Shown: positions 1 through 10,149 of the stretch, piece by piece | Position numbering within the stretch: position 1 is the stretch's first letter | Layout of the letters: the number at the start of each line of letters is the position of its first letter | From: Aphelocoma coerulescens | Lineage: Eukaryota > Chordata > Aves > Passeriformes > Corvidae | Direction: 5' to 3' | Assembly (NCBI RefSeq): GCF_041296385.1 | Contig: NW_027184085.1 | Coordinates: forward strand, 1 to 64,000 | DNA length: 64,000 nt | Position numbers and translations under genes: made by a program | The notes under the pieces: generated by a model | Databases searched by the model: none | Seen by the model: only the letters and a program-made list of their open reading frames with translations | What the model was told of the DNA's origin: nothing

Positions 1-148
1 TCTCAACCACTCTCCCCCACCCTGGCTGCTCGGGAACGGGGTTCCCGAGAGCCTCCAAATTGTCCTGCCTGACAAAACCCCGGCCCGGCACGGTCCGCAC
101 CCAAACCTTGGCGATGAAGATCGCCTCGCAGACCGGCCGGGACCGAGG

Positions 149-206
149 AAAAAAAAACCCAGCCGGGGGGGAAAAAAAAAAAAACCCCCCCAGCTGGGGT
201 TTTTTT
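149..206. repeat. Inverted repeat with G7-A13-C7 core (first of three)
   Basis: An A-run followed by CCCAGC faces GCTGGGG followed by a T-run; inside these arms G7 (165-171) and C7 (185-191) pair across a loop of 13 A. One C:A mismatch interrupts the stem. Equivalent structures lie at about 468-524 and 799-856. Read on the minus strand, an AATAAA hexamer lies at the edge of each structure (204-209, 522-527, 854-859), which could act as a poly(A) signal for leftward transcripts. That role is inferred. Confidence 0.75.
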
Positions 207-589
207 ATTCTAAATTTAAAAATGTGTTGAAAAACCTAAAAGGCAAAAACCAAACACACAAGGTTAGAACCATTCCACCACACACACACCTCTTTCAGCT
301 TCCACACAATCCCACCATCATCTCAACCACTCTCCCCACCCTGGCTGCTCGGGAACGGGGTTCCCGAGAGCCTCCAAATCGTCCTGCCTGACAAAACCCC
401 GGCCCGGCACGGTCCGCACCCAAACCTTGGCGATGAATGTCGCCTCGCAGACCGGCCGGGACCGAGGAAAAAAAAACCCAGCCGGGGGGGAAAAAAAAAA
501 AACCCCCCCAGCTGGGGTTTTTTTATTCTAAATTTAAAAATGTGTTGAAAAACCTGAAAGGCAAAAACCAAACACACAAGGTTAGAACC

Positions 590-625
590 ATTCCACCACA
601 CACACACACACACACCACACCTCTT
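590..625. repeat. CA microsatellite
   Basis: A short run of CA dinucleotides lies inside the second leader repeat and explains its extra length. A looser CA-rich stretch is at about 925-1003. Confidence 0.85.
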
Positions 626-1009
626 TCAGCTTCCACACAACCCCACCATCATCTCAACCACTCTCCCCACCCTGGCTGCTCGGGAACGGGGTTCCCGAGA
701 GCCTCCAAATCGTCCTGCCTGACAAAACCCCGGCCCGGCACGGTCCGCACCCAAACCTTGGCGATGAACGTCGCCTCACAGACCGGCCGGGACCGAGGAA
801 AAAAAAACCCAGCCGGGGGGGAAAAAAAAAAAAACCCCCCCAGCTGGGGTTTTTTTATTCTAAATTTAAAAATGTGTTGAAAAACCTGAAAGGCAAAAAC
901 CAAACACACAAGGTTAGAACCATTCCACACACACACACTCACAGGCAGACACAACCACATAAGCACACACAACCTCTCACACACAGATACAGACAGTCAC
1001 ACGCTCTTC

Positions 1010-1164
1010 AGCTTACACAGTGACTGTAGCCATTCATCAAAACACTCCACCAATGAAAATACTTCGATACATCTTCCCTGGCTGCCGCTCCTCGACATCG
1101 AGCCGTAGATTCCGGGAAAATCGGTAGCATCTGTGACCGTGGAGATCCAAAGCCGCCTCGGGAC
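1010..1164 (-). other. Candidate 3' exon of the leftward transcript (acceptor-bounded)
   Basis: On the minus strand a good acceptor (pyrimidine-rich, ending TTCTTGCAG) ends just before position 1164. The homologous place in L2 (near 28233) also keeps an acceptor-like TCAG. One reading frame runs open for over 40 codons after the acceptor in L1. A one-base length difference between L1 and L2 next to the acceptor shifts the frames between the copies, so conserved coding is not supported. I do not recognise any protein. It could be the last exon of a non-coding or decayed transcript. Confidence 0.3.
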
Positions 1165-2454
1165 CTGCAAGAAAATGTGAAGCGGTCAGAGAGTGGCCCG
1201 TGGCTAGGAGTTATCCCCACACCAGGCCCATAAATTTTCTACCCAAAACCCCACAGAAAATAAATGAACCCTTAAGTTTTATGACTGTTCTACCTAACTG
1301 TGACTCTACATGCCAGGGCAGGGCGGCTCCGACCCTAAGCGGCGCACAGAGGGGCGGCACCCCAAATTAAGAAAAGATGACACGAGGGCTTGAGATGAGT
1401 CTCCAGAAGATTAATTCTTGAGCGCAATACACTTAGAGGCGATGGAACCTACTGAAATATTGCGGTCATGGAGGGAGGGTCCGATACCCTCCCTCTAGAG
1501 GTCCAAGGGAATGACATGTGAAAAGAAGCCAGTACTAAAACTGAGAAGGAAGATAGATGAGAACATCTTGTGTACTTCCTCCAGTCTCAAGAAGTGAAAA
1601 GGTAAAGATGCCAGAATAAGCCCCATCTGGGAAAGTAGGCAAGTAGAGTACAGCCAATACGGCCCAGAACGATGCAAAAAAAGTCACTGATATGCAACAA
1701 AGCCCTGTGACACAGAGGACAATGGACACTACATAACATAGACACAACCTACAGAACATAGACACAAGTTGAAACTGCCCAGCAGTCTCACCTGATGGAC
1801 CCAAGATTCCTACTGCAAGATGAGCCAGAGGCCGATGATGCCAAAGGAAAGAAAGCTCTATGGCAATAGCACATGATAGCAAAACATAAGTCCTTACAAG
1901 AAGTTGGTACCAAAGCTGTTAAGAGGATGCTCAAGCTCAGTAGGCCTAGAGAAGAAGGCAACAACTGCTGGGGGACCGGGGCGATCGCTCCGGACCCAAA
2001 GGCGAGCTCCTGGGCCAAAAGGTTTTGCGATGACATCAAGACTCGGAGAAGGCCGATGACGTGAAGCTCGTGAGAACACGGAGACGGGTCGGAACCGTCC
2101 TGCCCGGCAAAAGGTCGGGTGATGCTGAGGAGAAACCCTCTCCCTTTACTTCTAAGGGGCCTATCCCTCTACAGCCCTCTCCTCTAAGCTAACTTCAAAT
2201 TGCCTCCTGCAAGTCCAAAGGGTTTTCCCTTGTCCCCACCACCGGTCCCAACACTTAGCTTTTGGAAGACGAGCCGACAAAATCCATCCTCAATGGAAAT
2301 GAGCACACGGGCGCCATGGATGTTGATACGGTCCCCAGGGTCTGTTTTGGTGGCTGCAAAAATTTAGAAAAAAAATTCAGACCGCAGTGAGACGTCCCAA
2401 AAGCGACCCCTTCCGCAAGGCCTCCCTCCCTCCTAAGGGCCCAGGCTCGCTTAC

Positions 2455-2495
2455 CTGCCGCTTCCAAACTTCACCTCCGCAGCTGCTCACGGCAC
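2455..2495 (-). other. Predicted 41-nt microexon, leader (E4)
   Basis: On the minus strand a long pyrimidine tract ending GTCTTAG precedes position 2495, and the segment ends in CAG followed by GTAAGC. The L2 copy near 29500 keeps the 41-nt length, the AG and a GT donor (GTAAGC). Conservation of both borders across a diverged duplication is the main support. Expression is not shown. Confidence 0.45.
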
Positions 2496-2579
2496 CTAAG
2501 ACAACAAAACAGAAAACGTCACTGTGGCCCTCGAGAATATTAATCCCCGGGGGTCCTCCGCACCAGTACCCTGGCTCAC

Positions 2580-2620
2580 CTCAAATCTTCATCCGATTCC
2601 AGAGGCGGCCCAGAAAATAC
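2580..2620 (-). other. Predicted 41-nt microexon, leader (E3)
   Basis: The minus-strand acceptor reads CGCTTTGCAG and the donor GAG|GTGAGC. In L2 the acceptor AG has become GG and the donor GTGCGC, so the second copy looks disabled. If read from E2 in the frame that stays open from the array exon, the segment ends with an in-frame TGA just before the donor. Confidence 0.4.
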
Positions 2621-2701
2621 CTGCAAAGCGAAAAGGTACATGCTTAGCACACTGCCACATACCGCTCGCCTATTACTTGCCCCACTTAAAGGCCAACTCA
2701 C

Positions 2702-2745
2702 CTGATTGTCTCTATTTCTTGGCACATCCAAGGCAGCAGCAGCAC
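2702..2745 (-). other. Predicted 44-nt microexon, leader (E2)
   Basis: On the minus strand a strong acceptor (TTGTTTCTTTGCAG) and a strong donor (CAG|GTGAGT) bound exactly 44 nt. This is the best splice-site pair in the leader by eye. The corresponding DNA is absent from L2, which joins the array to the left of this point. Confidence 0.5.
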
Positions 2746-2847
2746 CTGCAAAGAAACAAAGCAAAAAACATCCTGAAAGACTCTGAAATCACAACCTCCC
2801 CCCTCCAATTAAAGTACACTGCACCTATAGCTTAAGCTTGCACCCAC

Positions 2848-2892
2848 CTGGCTGCCAGCATCCCCGACCGGGACATCTTGCCGGTGGACCGC
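2848..2892 (-). other. Predicted 45-nt microexon, leader (E1)
   Basis: The minus-strand acceptor is TTTTTGCGCATTTTAG and the donor CAG|GTGGGT. The segment begins GCGGTCC, like the longer exon-like segment found in each array unit downstream of an ...TGTGTTTCAG or TGTGTTTTAG acceptor, so E1 looks like a shortened relative of that array exon. It is open in the frame that follows from the 42-nt array segment. Confidence 0.45.
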
Positions 2893-2986
2893 CTAAAATG
2901 CGCAAAAAATAACAGATGCTTAGAGCTGCACCAGAAATTGATAAGTGAGCAAGAAAAACTAGTTCGGTCCACTAGTCACCACTTAC

Positions 2987-3028
2987 CTCACTCACTTCAC
3001 CTTGATGGCTGAGATCCAGCTTGACCTC
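2987..3028 (-). other. 42-nt exon-like segment 'a' of the array unit (first copy)
   Basis: On the minus strand the segment follows a pyrimidine-rich tract ending TTTTTAG and is followed by GTAAGT. It encodes 14 codons without a stop in one frame (EVKLDLSHQGEVSE here, EVKPDLSSQGQVNE in many other units). The other two frames contain stops in this and most units. The same 42-nt length, AG and GTAAG were seen in all 24 units of both arrays. I recognise no protein family. Confidence 0.5.
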
Positions 3029-3128
3029 CTAAAAATAAAGACAAAGAACAATGCTGTAACACAGCCACCATTTGCGCTTGCTCCACAAACACAAATGGTG
3101 ACTGACCTTCCGGTGGGAACCCCGTCAC

Positions 3129-3169
3129 CCGGTCCAGGGCGCTCTGCCACGGATTTAATCCCTCCGCAT
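3129..3169 (-). other. 41-nt exon-like segment 'b' of the array unit (first copy)
   Basis: The minus-strand acceptor is CTTTCTTTCAG. Two donors are possible: CGG|GTGACG at 3128 (41 nt) or AAG|GTCAGT at 3106 (63 nt). With the 41-nt form, segment b joins segment a in an open frame. Most units keep these sites. The unit near 54250-54310 has lost both acceptor and first donor, and units near 55960 and 57265 have lost the first donor, so b is less constrained than a. Confidence 0.4.
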
Positions 3170-6100
3170 CTGAAAGAAAGCGATGACAAAAGTCAAAGTG
3201 CTGCATGAGAACTTCACAGCCCCAGCTATCTTGTGTCAATCTAGGAATACCATCTAGAGGCCAAACTACAGCCTACACCACAAGTTACAAGTCCCCAGGC
3301 CTTGTCCTATTACACCCATATGCCAGACCGTGCAGCAGGGCAGAGCAGCTCCGGGCCAAATTTACGCAGACACCTGTGACACAGGAAAGGACAAAGGAGG
3401 GGATGCGATGAAGAGAGAAAACCCTCGTAGAGAAGAACGATCGCAAGGACCGAGAGACCGAGGAATGAGATGACCTAGCGAGACCGACGGTGAGCCGATG
3501 AGGCTCGAAGAACCCCGGCAGAAGGACTTATTCCGAGAACCGCAAAGACGGATGCCCGAGAATCGTACGGTCAGAATCCTCTACCGCTCTTTGCATTCTG
3601 ACAAGTCCTAATCCGCTATAATGGATCATTGCGGCATACAGCTGTGAATACAGCTCAGAACAAGACCATAAAAGACATCTGACTCGACGCTTCTAAAGAG
3701 AGATGCGATTCTGATGCACCTCCAAGCTCTTGAGTCAAAGGATCGATGGTATCGGCACCGGGCCAAAGAGCACCAAGAGCAGAGATGCTAAGAATAACAC
3801 CCAACATTTCCAATAAGCATCTCAAAGGGCTAAGGCAAAAGACCTGCAACAGAAGATGCCCAAAAGACACAGAACATACAATAGACAAGTGACACACACC
3901 GGGACTGCTCTGCTCTGCACACCTCGGCATTGTGATCAAAAGTGAGACTTGCCCTTTATGTGGCCTAAGGGGCCCCTTCCTGGACATCCCCACCTCCATA
4001 TCTGACTCAAAAATCCCTCCCGGCGAGCCCTGACCCAACACCGCACATTCATTCCCTCAGTGGATTGTAGCCCTCAACTTATCTCTCAGGCATCTGGAGA
4101 TGGGAATCCTCCTCAGGCACAACAGAAGGCCGGCTCACCCTCTGGGAAGCTCCTGTCATCACCGGGCTGTCGTCTCCTAGTCAGCCACAATAAAGAAAAC
4201 CAAACATCACTACAGGAACTTAGTGGCACGTCGGCCAAAGCCCCGACAATTCCGCTACTCACCGTCCCCTAAGAAGGCCGGGGTCCTCCGACCGCACGCT
4301 TCGGCCGCGCTCCGAGGCCGACGCCGTCGTCGCGGGGTATGCCTGGGTTAAGAGGAGACAAGGTGGTGTGGCATTGCTGAAACTTAAGTGGACCCTCCCT
4401 CCTCCTCCCTCCCTGACTCACCGCAACTCCACGGCCGTGGATGTACCGGAAGGTACCTCAGAAGAGAAAATGTAAAGGCTTCGTTGCAGAGTCCCGTAAT
4501 ACTTCCAGAGCGCTCACGACGGTGGCAAACCGGGTCTGTCGGGCGGTCGGCGAGAAGGTTCGGCATAAAAAAAGCGGACCCCCTAAAACACACAAATGAC
4601 AATGGATGCTTAGAACTGCACCGGAAATTGATAACCGAGCAATAACAACTCGTTCTGTCCACCGGTCACCGCTTACCTCGCTCCATCGACCTTGACTACT
4701 GCTATCCAGCTTTACCTCCTGAAAGCAAAGACAAAGAACAATGCTGTAACATAGCCACCATTTACAGTTACCCCACAAACACAAACGGCGACTGACCTTC
4801 TTGCGGGAACCCCCTCGCCCGGTCTTGGGCGCCCTGACACAGATTTCATCCGTCTGCATCTGAAAGAAAGCGATGACAAAAGTCAGAGTCCTGCATGATA
4901 ACAGCTCCAGGCATCCTGTGTCAATCTAGGAATACCAGCTAGAGGCCAAACTACACCCTATATTACAGATTTCAAGGCCTTGGGACTTGTCCTACTGCAC
5001 CTATACACCAGACTACACGGCGGGGCAGAGCAGCTCCGGGCCAAACCCATGCAGGCACCCGTGACACAGGAAATGACAAACGAGGAGATGCGATGAAGAG
5101 AGAAAACTCTGGCAAGAGGAATGACCGCAAGGACCGAGAGAATGCGGAGCGAGATGATCTCGGCGAGACCGACGAGGCTCGAAGAAGATGCTAACGGAAG
5201 GGCTTATTCCGAGAACCGCAAAGATGGATGCCCGAGAATCGTCCGGTCAGAATCCTCTACCGCTCTTTGCATTCTGACAAGTCCTAATCCTCTGTAATGG
5301 ATCACTGCGGTGCAGAGCTGTGAATATAGCTCAGAACAAGACCATAAAAGACCTCTGACTCAATGCCTCTGAAGGGAGATGCGATTCCAATGTGCATCCA
5401 AGCTCGTCGGTCAAAGCTCCGACGGTATCGGCACCAGGCCGAGGAACACGGATGCTAAGGATGATGCCTGGCATTTCCGATAAGCTGGCCCCTCGAAGGG
5501 CTAAGGAAAAAGACCTAAGACACAAGATGCCCAAAAGACACAGAACATACAACAGACAAGTGACACGACACGCACCGGGACTGCTCTGCCCGCCTCGGCA
5601 TTGTGATCAAAAGTGAGACTTGCCCTTTATGTGGGCTAAGGGGCCCCTTCTTGGACATTCCCGCCTTCAAAGCTGACTCAAAAATCCCTCCCGGCGAGGC
5701 CCGACCCGGCACCCTGCTTTCATCCCCTCGGTGGGTCGTAACCCTCGACTTATCTCTCGGACGTCCGGGATGTGAATCCGCCTCGGGTGCAAAATAAGGC
5801 TACCTCGCTGTCCGGGAAGTTCCTGCCATCTCCTAGTCAGCTACAACAAAGAAAACCAAAACATCAGAAAATGTAAAGGCTTCATTGCAGAGTCCCATAA
5901 CACTTTGGGAGGGCTCACGAGGGCGGCGAGCCGGCTCTGTCGGCCGGTCGGTGAGGGGATTTGGCATAATACGAGTGGACTGCTCAAAACACGCAAATGA
6001 CGATGGCCGCTTAAAGTTTAAAGTACCGGCACTCGGCACCCGAGCGATAACAACTTTTTCCTTCCACCGGTCACCGCTTACCTCACTAACTTGACCTTGA

Positions 6101-7277
6101 CTGCTGAGATCTGGCTTTATCTCCTAAAAGAAAAAGACAAAGAACGGTGCTATAACATAGCCATCATTTACACTTGCCCAGCACAGACAAACAGTTACCG
6201 ACCTTCCTGCGGGAATCCCCTCACCCGGTATGGGGCGCTCTGCCACAGATTTAATCCATCTGCATCTGAAAGAAAGCGATGACAAAAGTCAAAGGGCTGC
6301 ATGAGAATTTCACGGCTCCGACCATCTCGTGTGAATTTAGGAATATCATCTAGAGCCCAGCTACAACCTACATTACAAATTTCAAGTCCCCAGGCCTTGT
6401 TCTATTACACCTATGTGCCAGACTATGCGGCAGGGCGGAGCAGCTCCGGGCCAAACCCGTGCAAGCACCCGTGACACAGGAGATGACAAATGAGGAGACA
6501 CGACAAGGACAGAAAACTCTCTGCAAAAAGAACGACTGCAAGCACATCAAAGGGCTAAGGCAGAAGACACGAGACACAAGATGCCCAAAAGACACAGAAC
6601 GTAACAATAGACAGGTGACACGACACGCACCGGGATTGCTCTGCCCTGCGCACATCGGCATTGCGATCAAAAGCGAGACTTCCTTTTATGTGGGCTAAGG
6701 GGCCCCTTCTTGGATATCTCCATCTCCAAAGCTAATTCAAAAATCCCTCCCGGCAAGTTCCAACCCGACACCCCGCTTTCATCCCCTCCGTAGGTCAGAG
6801 CCCTCGACTTATCTCTCGGATGTCCGGGGATGCGAACGTGCCTCGGGTGCAAAAAGAAGGCTGGCTCTCGCTACCCGGGAAGGTCCTGCTGTTGCTGGGC
6901 TGTTGTCTCTTAGTCAGATACAATAAAGAAAACCAAGATCAAACTATGAGTTTAGTGGCAAATCGCAACAAGTCGGCGGCTCGCTTCGCTCCTAAGTGCC
7001 CCTAGATTCTCAAGGCCCTAGCTTTATCCCTAGTCTAAGGCTGCGGCTGCTATTGTGATAGGCACCCAGGGTAGCAAGGGACAGAGTTACAAGGCGTTTC
7101 CATAAATGCATGGGATGTGTTTGCATGCCATAAAACTTGTAAATGCGGCTGCTATGCTTATGGAAAGGCCTTAAGCGGCTCCCAAATACACCGTGCCGCC
7201 TTCAAAAGCCCCCTGCTGTAACTCCTAACCCGCTACCCTGCTCGTCCTCCCTCTCCCGGTCGCAATGCTCAACTTCC

Positions 7278-7348
7278 CTATCGGAAGCCTCAATCTCGGA
7301 CACCATCTACGGCACGAGGTAGATCCCTTTTTGGACACAATGAATTCA
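7278..7348 (-). other. 71-nt exon-like segment in trailer T1
   Basis: A very strong minus-strand acceptor (long T-run then CAG) precedes position 7348. The T2 copy (61383-61453) has the same 71-nt length and a near-perfect donor, AATAG|GTAAGTT. In T1 that donor reads GGAAGT, so its GT is lost. The pairing of a conserved acceptor with a copy-specific donor suggests an old functional exon with decay in copy A. Confidence 0.4.
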
Positions 7349-7502
7349 CTGAAAAAAATTGAAGTATCCCACTCAACACAACCTGGAATAGCAGGAAGTT
7401 GCACTGCTCCAAAAAAAAAAAACCTTAGCACAAAACCAGAAATTATAAAACCACCTTACCAACCCTAAACATGTAACCCAAATGAGTGAACTTAAATATT
7501 AC

Positions 7503-7609
7503 CTGTATTCAATAGTATCTTCTTCCCAATGTCTTCAAAGCCTCTGTCGCTTTAGAGGCTAAAAGAGCCTGCTGAAAGCAAGCTGAGATAAGCAGAAAGA
7601 TCCCCATCA
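7503..7609 (-). other. 107-nt exon-like segment with a short signal-peptide-like ORF
   Basis: On the minus strand an acceptor (CTCTCCTCTCATTTCAG) precedes 7609 and a donor (CAG|GTAATA) follows 7503. Two bases into the segment an ATG opens a 32-codon frame (7509-7607) beginning MGIFLLISACFQQALLA, a short hydrophobic stretch resembling a signal peptide, and stopping at TGA eight bases before the donor. In T2 the homologous stretch (~61620-61720) is disrupted: an in-frame TAA appears and the donor GT is gone. A conserved TGA in both copies argues that any product is tiny or that the transcript is non-coding. Confidence 0.35.
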
Positions 7610-7681
7610 CTGAAATGAGAGGAGAGCTCTTACCCCACTCACTCCCAGAGAGGGAATGACTCCCCTTGCAAAAGCCTGGGC

Positions 7682-7764
7682 TTAATATACCCCTGGCCGG
7701 GTCCGCCCCTCGTTCCCATGATGCCCAGGGAAAAGGGAGGAGCCAAATCCTGCAAGGTATAAAA
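7682..7764. promoter_or_regulatory. Divergent promoter with two opposed TATA boxes, copy A
   Basis: A plus-strand TATAAAA lies at 7758-7764 in the context GGTATAAAAGCCC, and a minus-strand TATATTAA lies at 7682-7689 in the context GGGGTATATTAAGCC; 68 bp separate them. Each is followed at the right distance by a donor: rightward AG|GTGAGT at 7813, leftward GGG|GTAAGA ending an exon at 7634. The same pair of TATA boxes, 67 bp apart, is kept in T2 (61787-61868) although surrounding CpGs have decayed. The leftward arm points at the array. Promoter activity is inferred from motifs only. Confidence 0.5.
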
Positions 7765-8179
7765 GCCCTCCTAGGAGTTGCCACTGTTTGGCTCCTCTGA
7801 CTTAAATTTGAGGTGAGTAAAGGGCTTGGTAGGAAACTCTTCAGGGAAACGACGATGCTTTCTTTTTTTGCTTTTATATTGAGCAAAAGGGTGGCCGGCT
7901 GGTAAGAAATCAAACTTTGTGTTTTGGGAACTCAGCTAGGTAATTTGTTGTTAAGTTGCATAATTATTCCCTAGTAATTACTGAGTAGTACTCCACCTGT
8001 GGCTTAGTAGGGTAGAGAAGAATAGTAATTTTATTAACGATGTAACTCTCCTTGGGACCTCTAATTAAGGCTATATACATTATAAATAAAAATAAGACTT
8101 CTTAATACCCTCCTAGCTGCTATTAGGGTTACGTCCGTGCGGGGCTCGCTCCCGTATGACGTTCGGTACCGGGGCTTGG

Positions 8180-8490
8180 GTAGGAGCACCCTGAGATGCA
8201 ATTTAAATCCTTAAAATGCTCAAAAAGGGAGAGCTTTCTTTGACTGAAGTCTTTAAAATGAGGGAATGGGCGGGAGTTGCCTCCACTTGAACCGATACAA
8301 TGGCAAATTAATGGCTTCTCCCCTTCAATTTAATCCCCTAACCTATTGGGAAAAGAGGGGTTTTCCTCACTTTAAAACTCTCTGGTGCTGGAAAAAGGGG
8401 GATTTTTCCTCAATTCAAACCCTTAGAAAGGAGGGAGAACTGGGCTTCCCCCTCAATTTAAACCTTACAATGATGGAAAAGGGGGAGATG
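8180..8490. repeat. Degenerate ~40-bp minisatellite, T1
   Basis: A motif like CCTCAATTCAAACCCTTAAA alternates with a purine-rich ATGGAAAAGGGGG stretch about every 40 bp, with much variation. The same organisation is at 25500-25960 and 62300-62880. The period resembles the 41-42-bp satellites described on avian microchromosomes, but I cannot claim family identity from the sequence alone. Confidence 0.6.
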
Positions 8491-8559
8491 AAAGGGACCT
8501 CACATACTGCCCTGCCCGCTCAGGTGCTGCCCCTTGGCACGAGAGCTTTTCCCTGGGTG

Positions 8560-9140
8560 TTTTCTTGAAGCGATGCTCCTTACCCGGGTGCATCCGGCCG
8601 CTCCCCGGCTCCTGCGGAGCGCTGCGACCGTTGTTCCCGAAGCGTCTCTCGGGACGCCTCCGTTGGCCCCTCTCGACCGGCAGCTCCCCGTGTAGGTGTG
8701 CCTCGGGAACCCTCTGAAAGCGACCTCTGGCAGAGCCGCCCCCTCCTCATCCACGCCGGTCGCGCTCGGTGCTGCCGCACCTCGGAGCGGGGGGATGAGG
8801 CGGAGAAAGGTCCTGCCGGTCGCTCCCTCCCCTACGTGGGCCGTCGTCCGCCCCCGAAATGCCGGGGTGTGGGGCTTTCCTTTCCGTGGAAAAGGACCGG
8901 CCTTCTCGTCCGGGTGCACGTGGCCAAAATTGGGATCCCGCCTCCAAAATTCCCTATGTCCTAGGCTTGTACTTACCGAGGAAATTCCCTGCTGATCGCA
9001 AGCGATTACCGGTAATGGCTCTTCCATAATTGTTACTGACTTCCGTTTCCTTTGAAGTGTTTGACGTGTTCCTCGAGGGGGTCGAGGGTTTGGCCGGGTC
9101 GTTTATGGCCCGTCCCGGCAGGCCCGGACCGAACCCGAGC
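8560..9140. other. CpG-rich block, T1
   Basis: This stretch is GC-rich with many CpG dinucleotides and no convincing exon. Overlapping open frames on both strands reflect base composition. The homologous stretch in T2 (about 62920-63500) is plainly CpG-poor, with TG/CA at many aligned CpG sites, which indicates different methylation or conversion histories for the two copies. Confidence 0.65.
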
Positions 9141-9499
9141 GCCCCCGTCGCCGGTCCGCCCTGAATTTTGGTGAAATATTGATATTGTTTATAAATACTC
9201 CCTTTCCCTGCTACTCGGTCTTTCCTCGTGTATCTGCAGGGAGAGGGTTTACTCTATCCCTCGATCCCACCCGCAGCTCTCCGGCCCAAATGCCGATGCT
9301 TGCGGACACGATCTAAGCAGAAAACTACTACGAGTGTTGGCTTTTTGAAGTAAAAGTCTTATTGTACATCTGGCTGTACAATTTAAAAAAATGCATCTAT
9401 TGATGGTCATTATGGGAAAGCTTTTCAGAGGAGAAAATACCCATTTTGGTAGCACAGATCCCATTTTGACAATACTGCATTTTTGTGGGTTTGGGAATC

Positions 9500-9890
9500 C
9501 TGCCTGTACAAGACATCTGAAAATCGGTATTTTACAATTTGATATTTGGAAACGGGGTCATTTTGATATTTTGGAACTTGATATTCTGTTGTTTTGAAAT
9601 GGAATTAGTTTGGTATTTTGGAACCTGGTATTCTGATATTTGGAAACCGGGTAACTTTGGTATTTTGGAACTTGGTAATTTGTAACTGGGTTACTTTGGT
9701 ATTTCTGAACGTGTTCTGGCAATTTGAAACTGGGTTACTTTGCTACCTCTGAACGTGGTGTTCTGGTATTTTGAAACTAGGCTATTTTAATATTTTGGAA
9801 CTGGGTATTGTGGTTGTTTGAAACTGTTTTTCTGGTATTTTGAAATTTGGGTTTCTATGATTTTGAACTAGGTTATTCTGGTATTTTGTT
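9500..9890. repeat. ~47-bp minisatellite (two ~23-bp halves), T1
   Basis: Units such as GGTATTTTGGAACTTGG followed by a TATTCTGGTATTTTGAAA-like half recur with periods of about 39-47 bp and drift. The homologous tract begins near 63840 in T2 and continues to the end of the window. Confidence 0.75.
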
Positions 9891-10112
9891 CCAAAATACC
9901 AGACAAATAACAAACAAAACAAAGAACAAAATTTTTCTGTAGGCTGTTTTTTTGGTGTATTTGTAGGCTTTTTTTTTTTTCCCTGTGTATTGTATGATGA
10001 GCTTTTACTGTTTTTGTAACCTCGGGGTTTGGTTTTTTGTAATCTGCGCCTGGCAGGGACCTGGGGCATCCCGGTCGAGTCTCTAGGCTTCGTTTGCTGT
10101 CTTCCGCTACGA

Positions 10113-10141
10113 TTAACAGTTCCTGGCATGGGAACTGTTAA
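10113..10141. repeat. Perfect 11-bp stem, 7-nt loop inverted repeat
   Basis: TTAACAGTTCC (10113-10123) faces GGAACTGTTAA (10131-10141) across TGGCATG. It is not followed by a T-run and has no obvious gene next to it. Its role is unknown. Confidence 0.7.
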
Positions 10142-10149
10142 ATTACAGA

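Larger units (their letters stand above)
1..980. repeat. Three tandem copies of a ~320-331-bp repeat
   Basis: The same start motif appears at 1, 321 and 652, giving periods of about 320 and 331 bp; the difference comes mostly from a CA-rich stretch. Each unit has a short perfect palindrome (9-bp arms around three G, first copy 29-49), a GC-rich stretch, and then a long inverted repeat made of A-run, G7, A12-13, C7 and T-run. A single decayed fourth copy is at about 27715-27960 in leader L2. The three copies differ at few positions, so they were duplicated or homogenised recently. Overlapping open frames across these units are repeat artefacts. Confidence 0.9.
1..2986. repeat. Leader module L1 of the macro-repeat, copy A
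   Basis: This block precedes the short tandem array and has a diverged second copy at about 27660-29690 in the same orientation. Matching landmarks include the tract near 1495-1680 against 28560-28720, the tract near 2090-2240 against 29130-29280, and a conserved exon-like segment at 2455-2495. L1 keeps many CpG dinucleotides where L2 has TpG or CpA. L1 has three head-to-tail copies of a short repeat at its left edge, L2 only one. L2 also lacks the L1 interval from about 2650 to 3819, so its array starts at a different point of the unit. No recognised protein gene lies here; the only gene-like signals are minus-strand splice-site pairs listed separately. Confidence 0.8.
2987..7010. repeat. 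Short tandem array, copy A (about three units)
   Basis: Three markers of the array unit occur, with 42-nt exon-like segments at 2987-3028, 4677-4718 and 6082-6123. The first interval (1690 bp) is a long-type unit with the extra block near 3440-3820. The second interval (1405 bp) also carries the extra block but has lost about 280 bp near 5850, where the text jumps from the AATAAA-containing segment to a later part of the unit. The right edge (about 6900-7030) decays gradually into trailer T1. The units differ among themselves and from copy B far more than copy B units differ from each other, so this array has escaped recent homogenisation. Confidence 0.85.

Noticed and set aside
437..984. Overlapping open frames of 111-147 codons on both strands in the leader repeat
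   Set aside because: They cross repeat-unit borders and homopolymer runs, recur with the repeat and have low-complexity composition.
1894..2079. Leader frames around 1535-2079 on both strands
   Set aside because: No splice-site support, no protein resemblance, and frames are not kept in leader L2.
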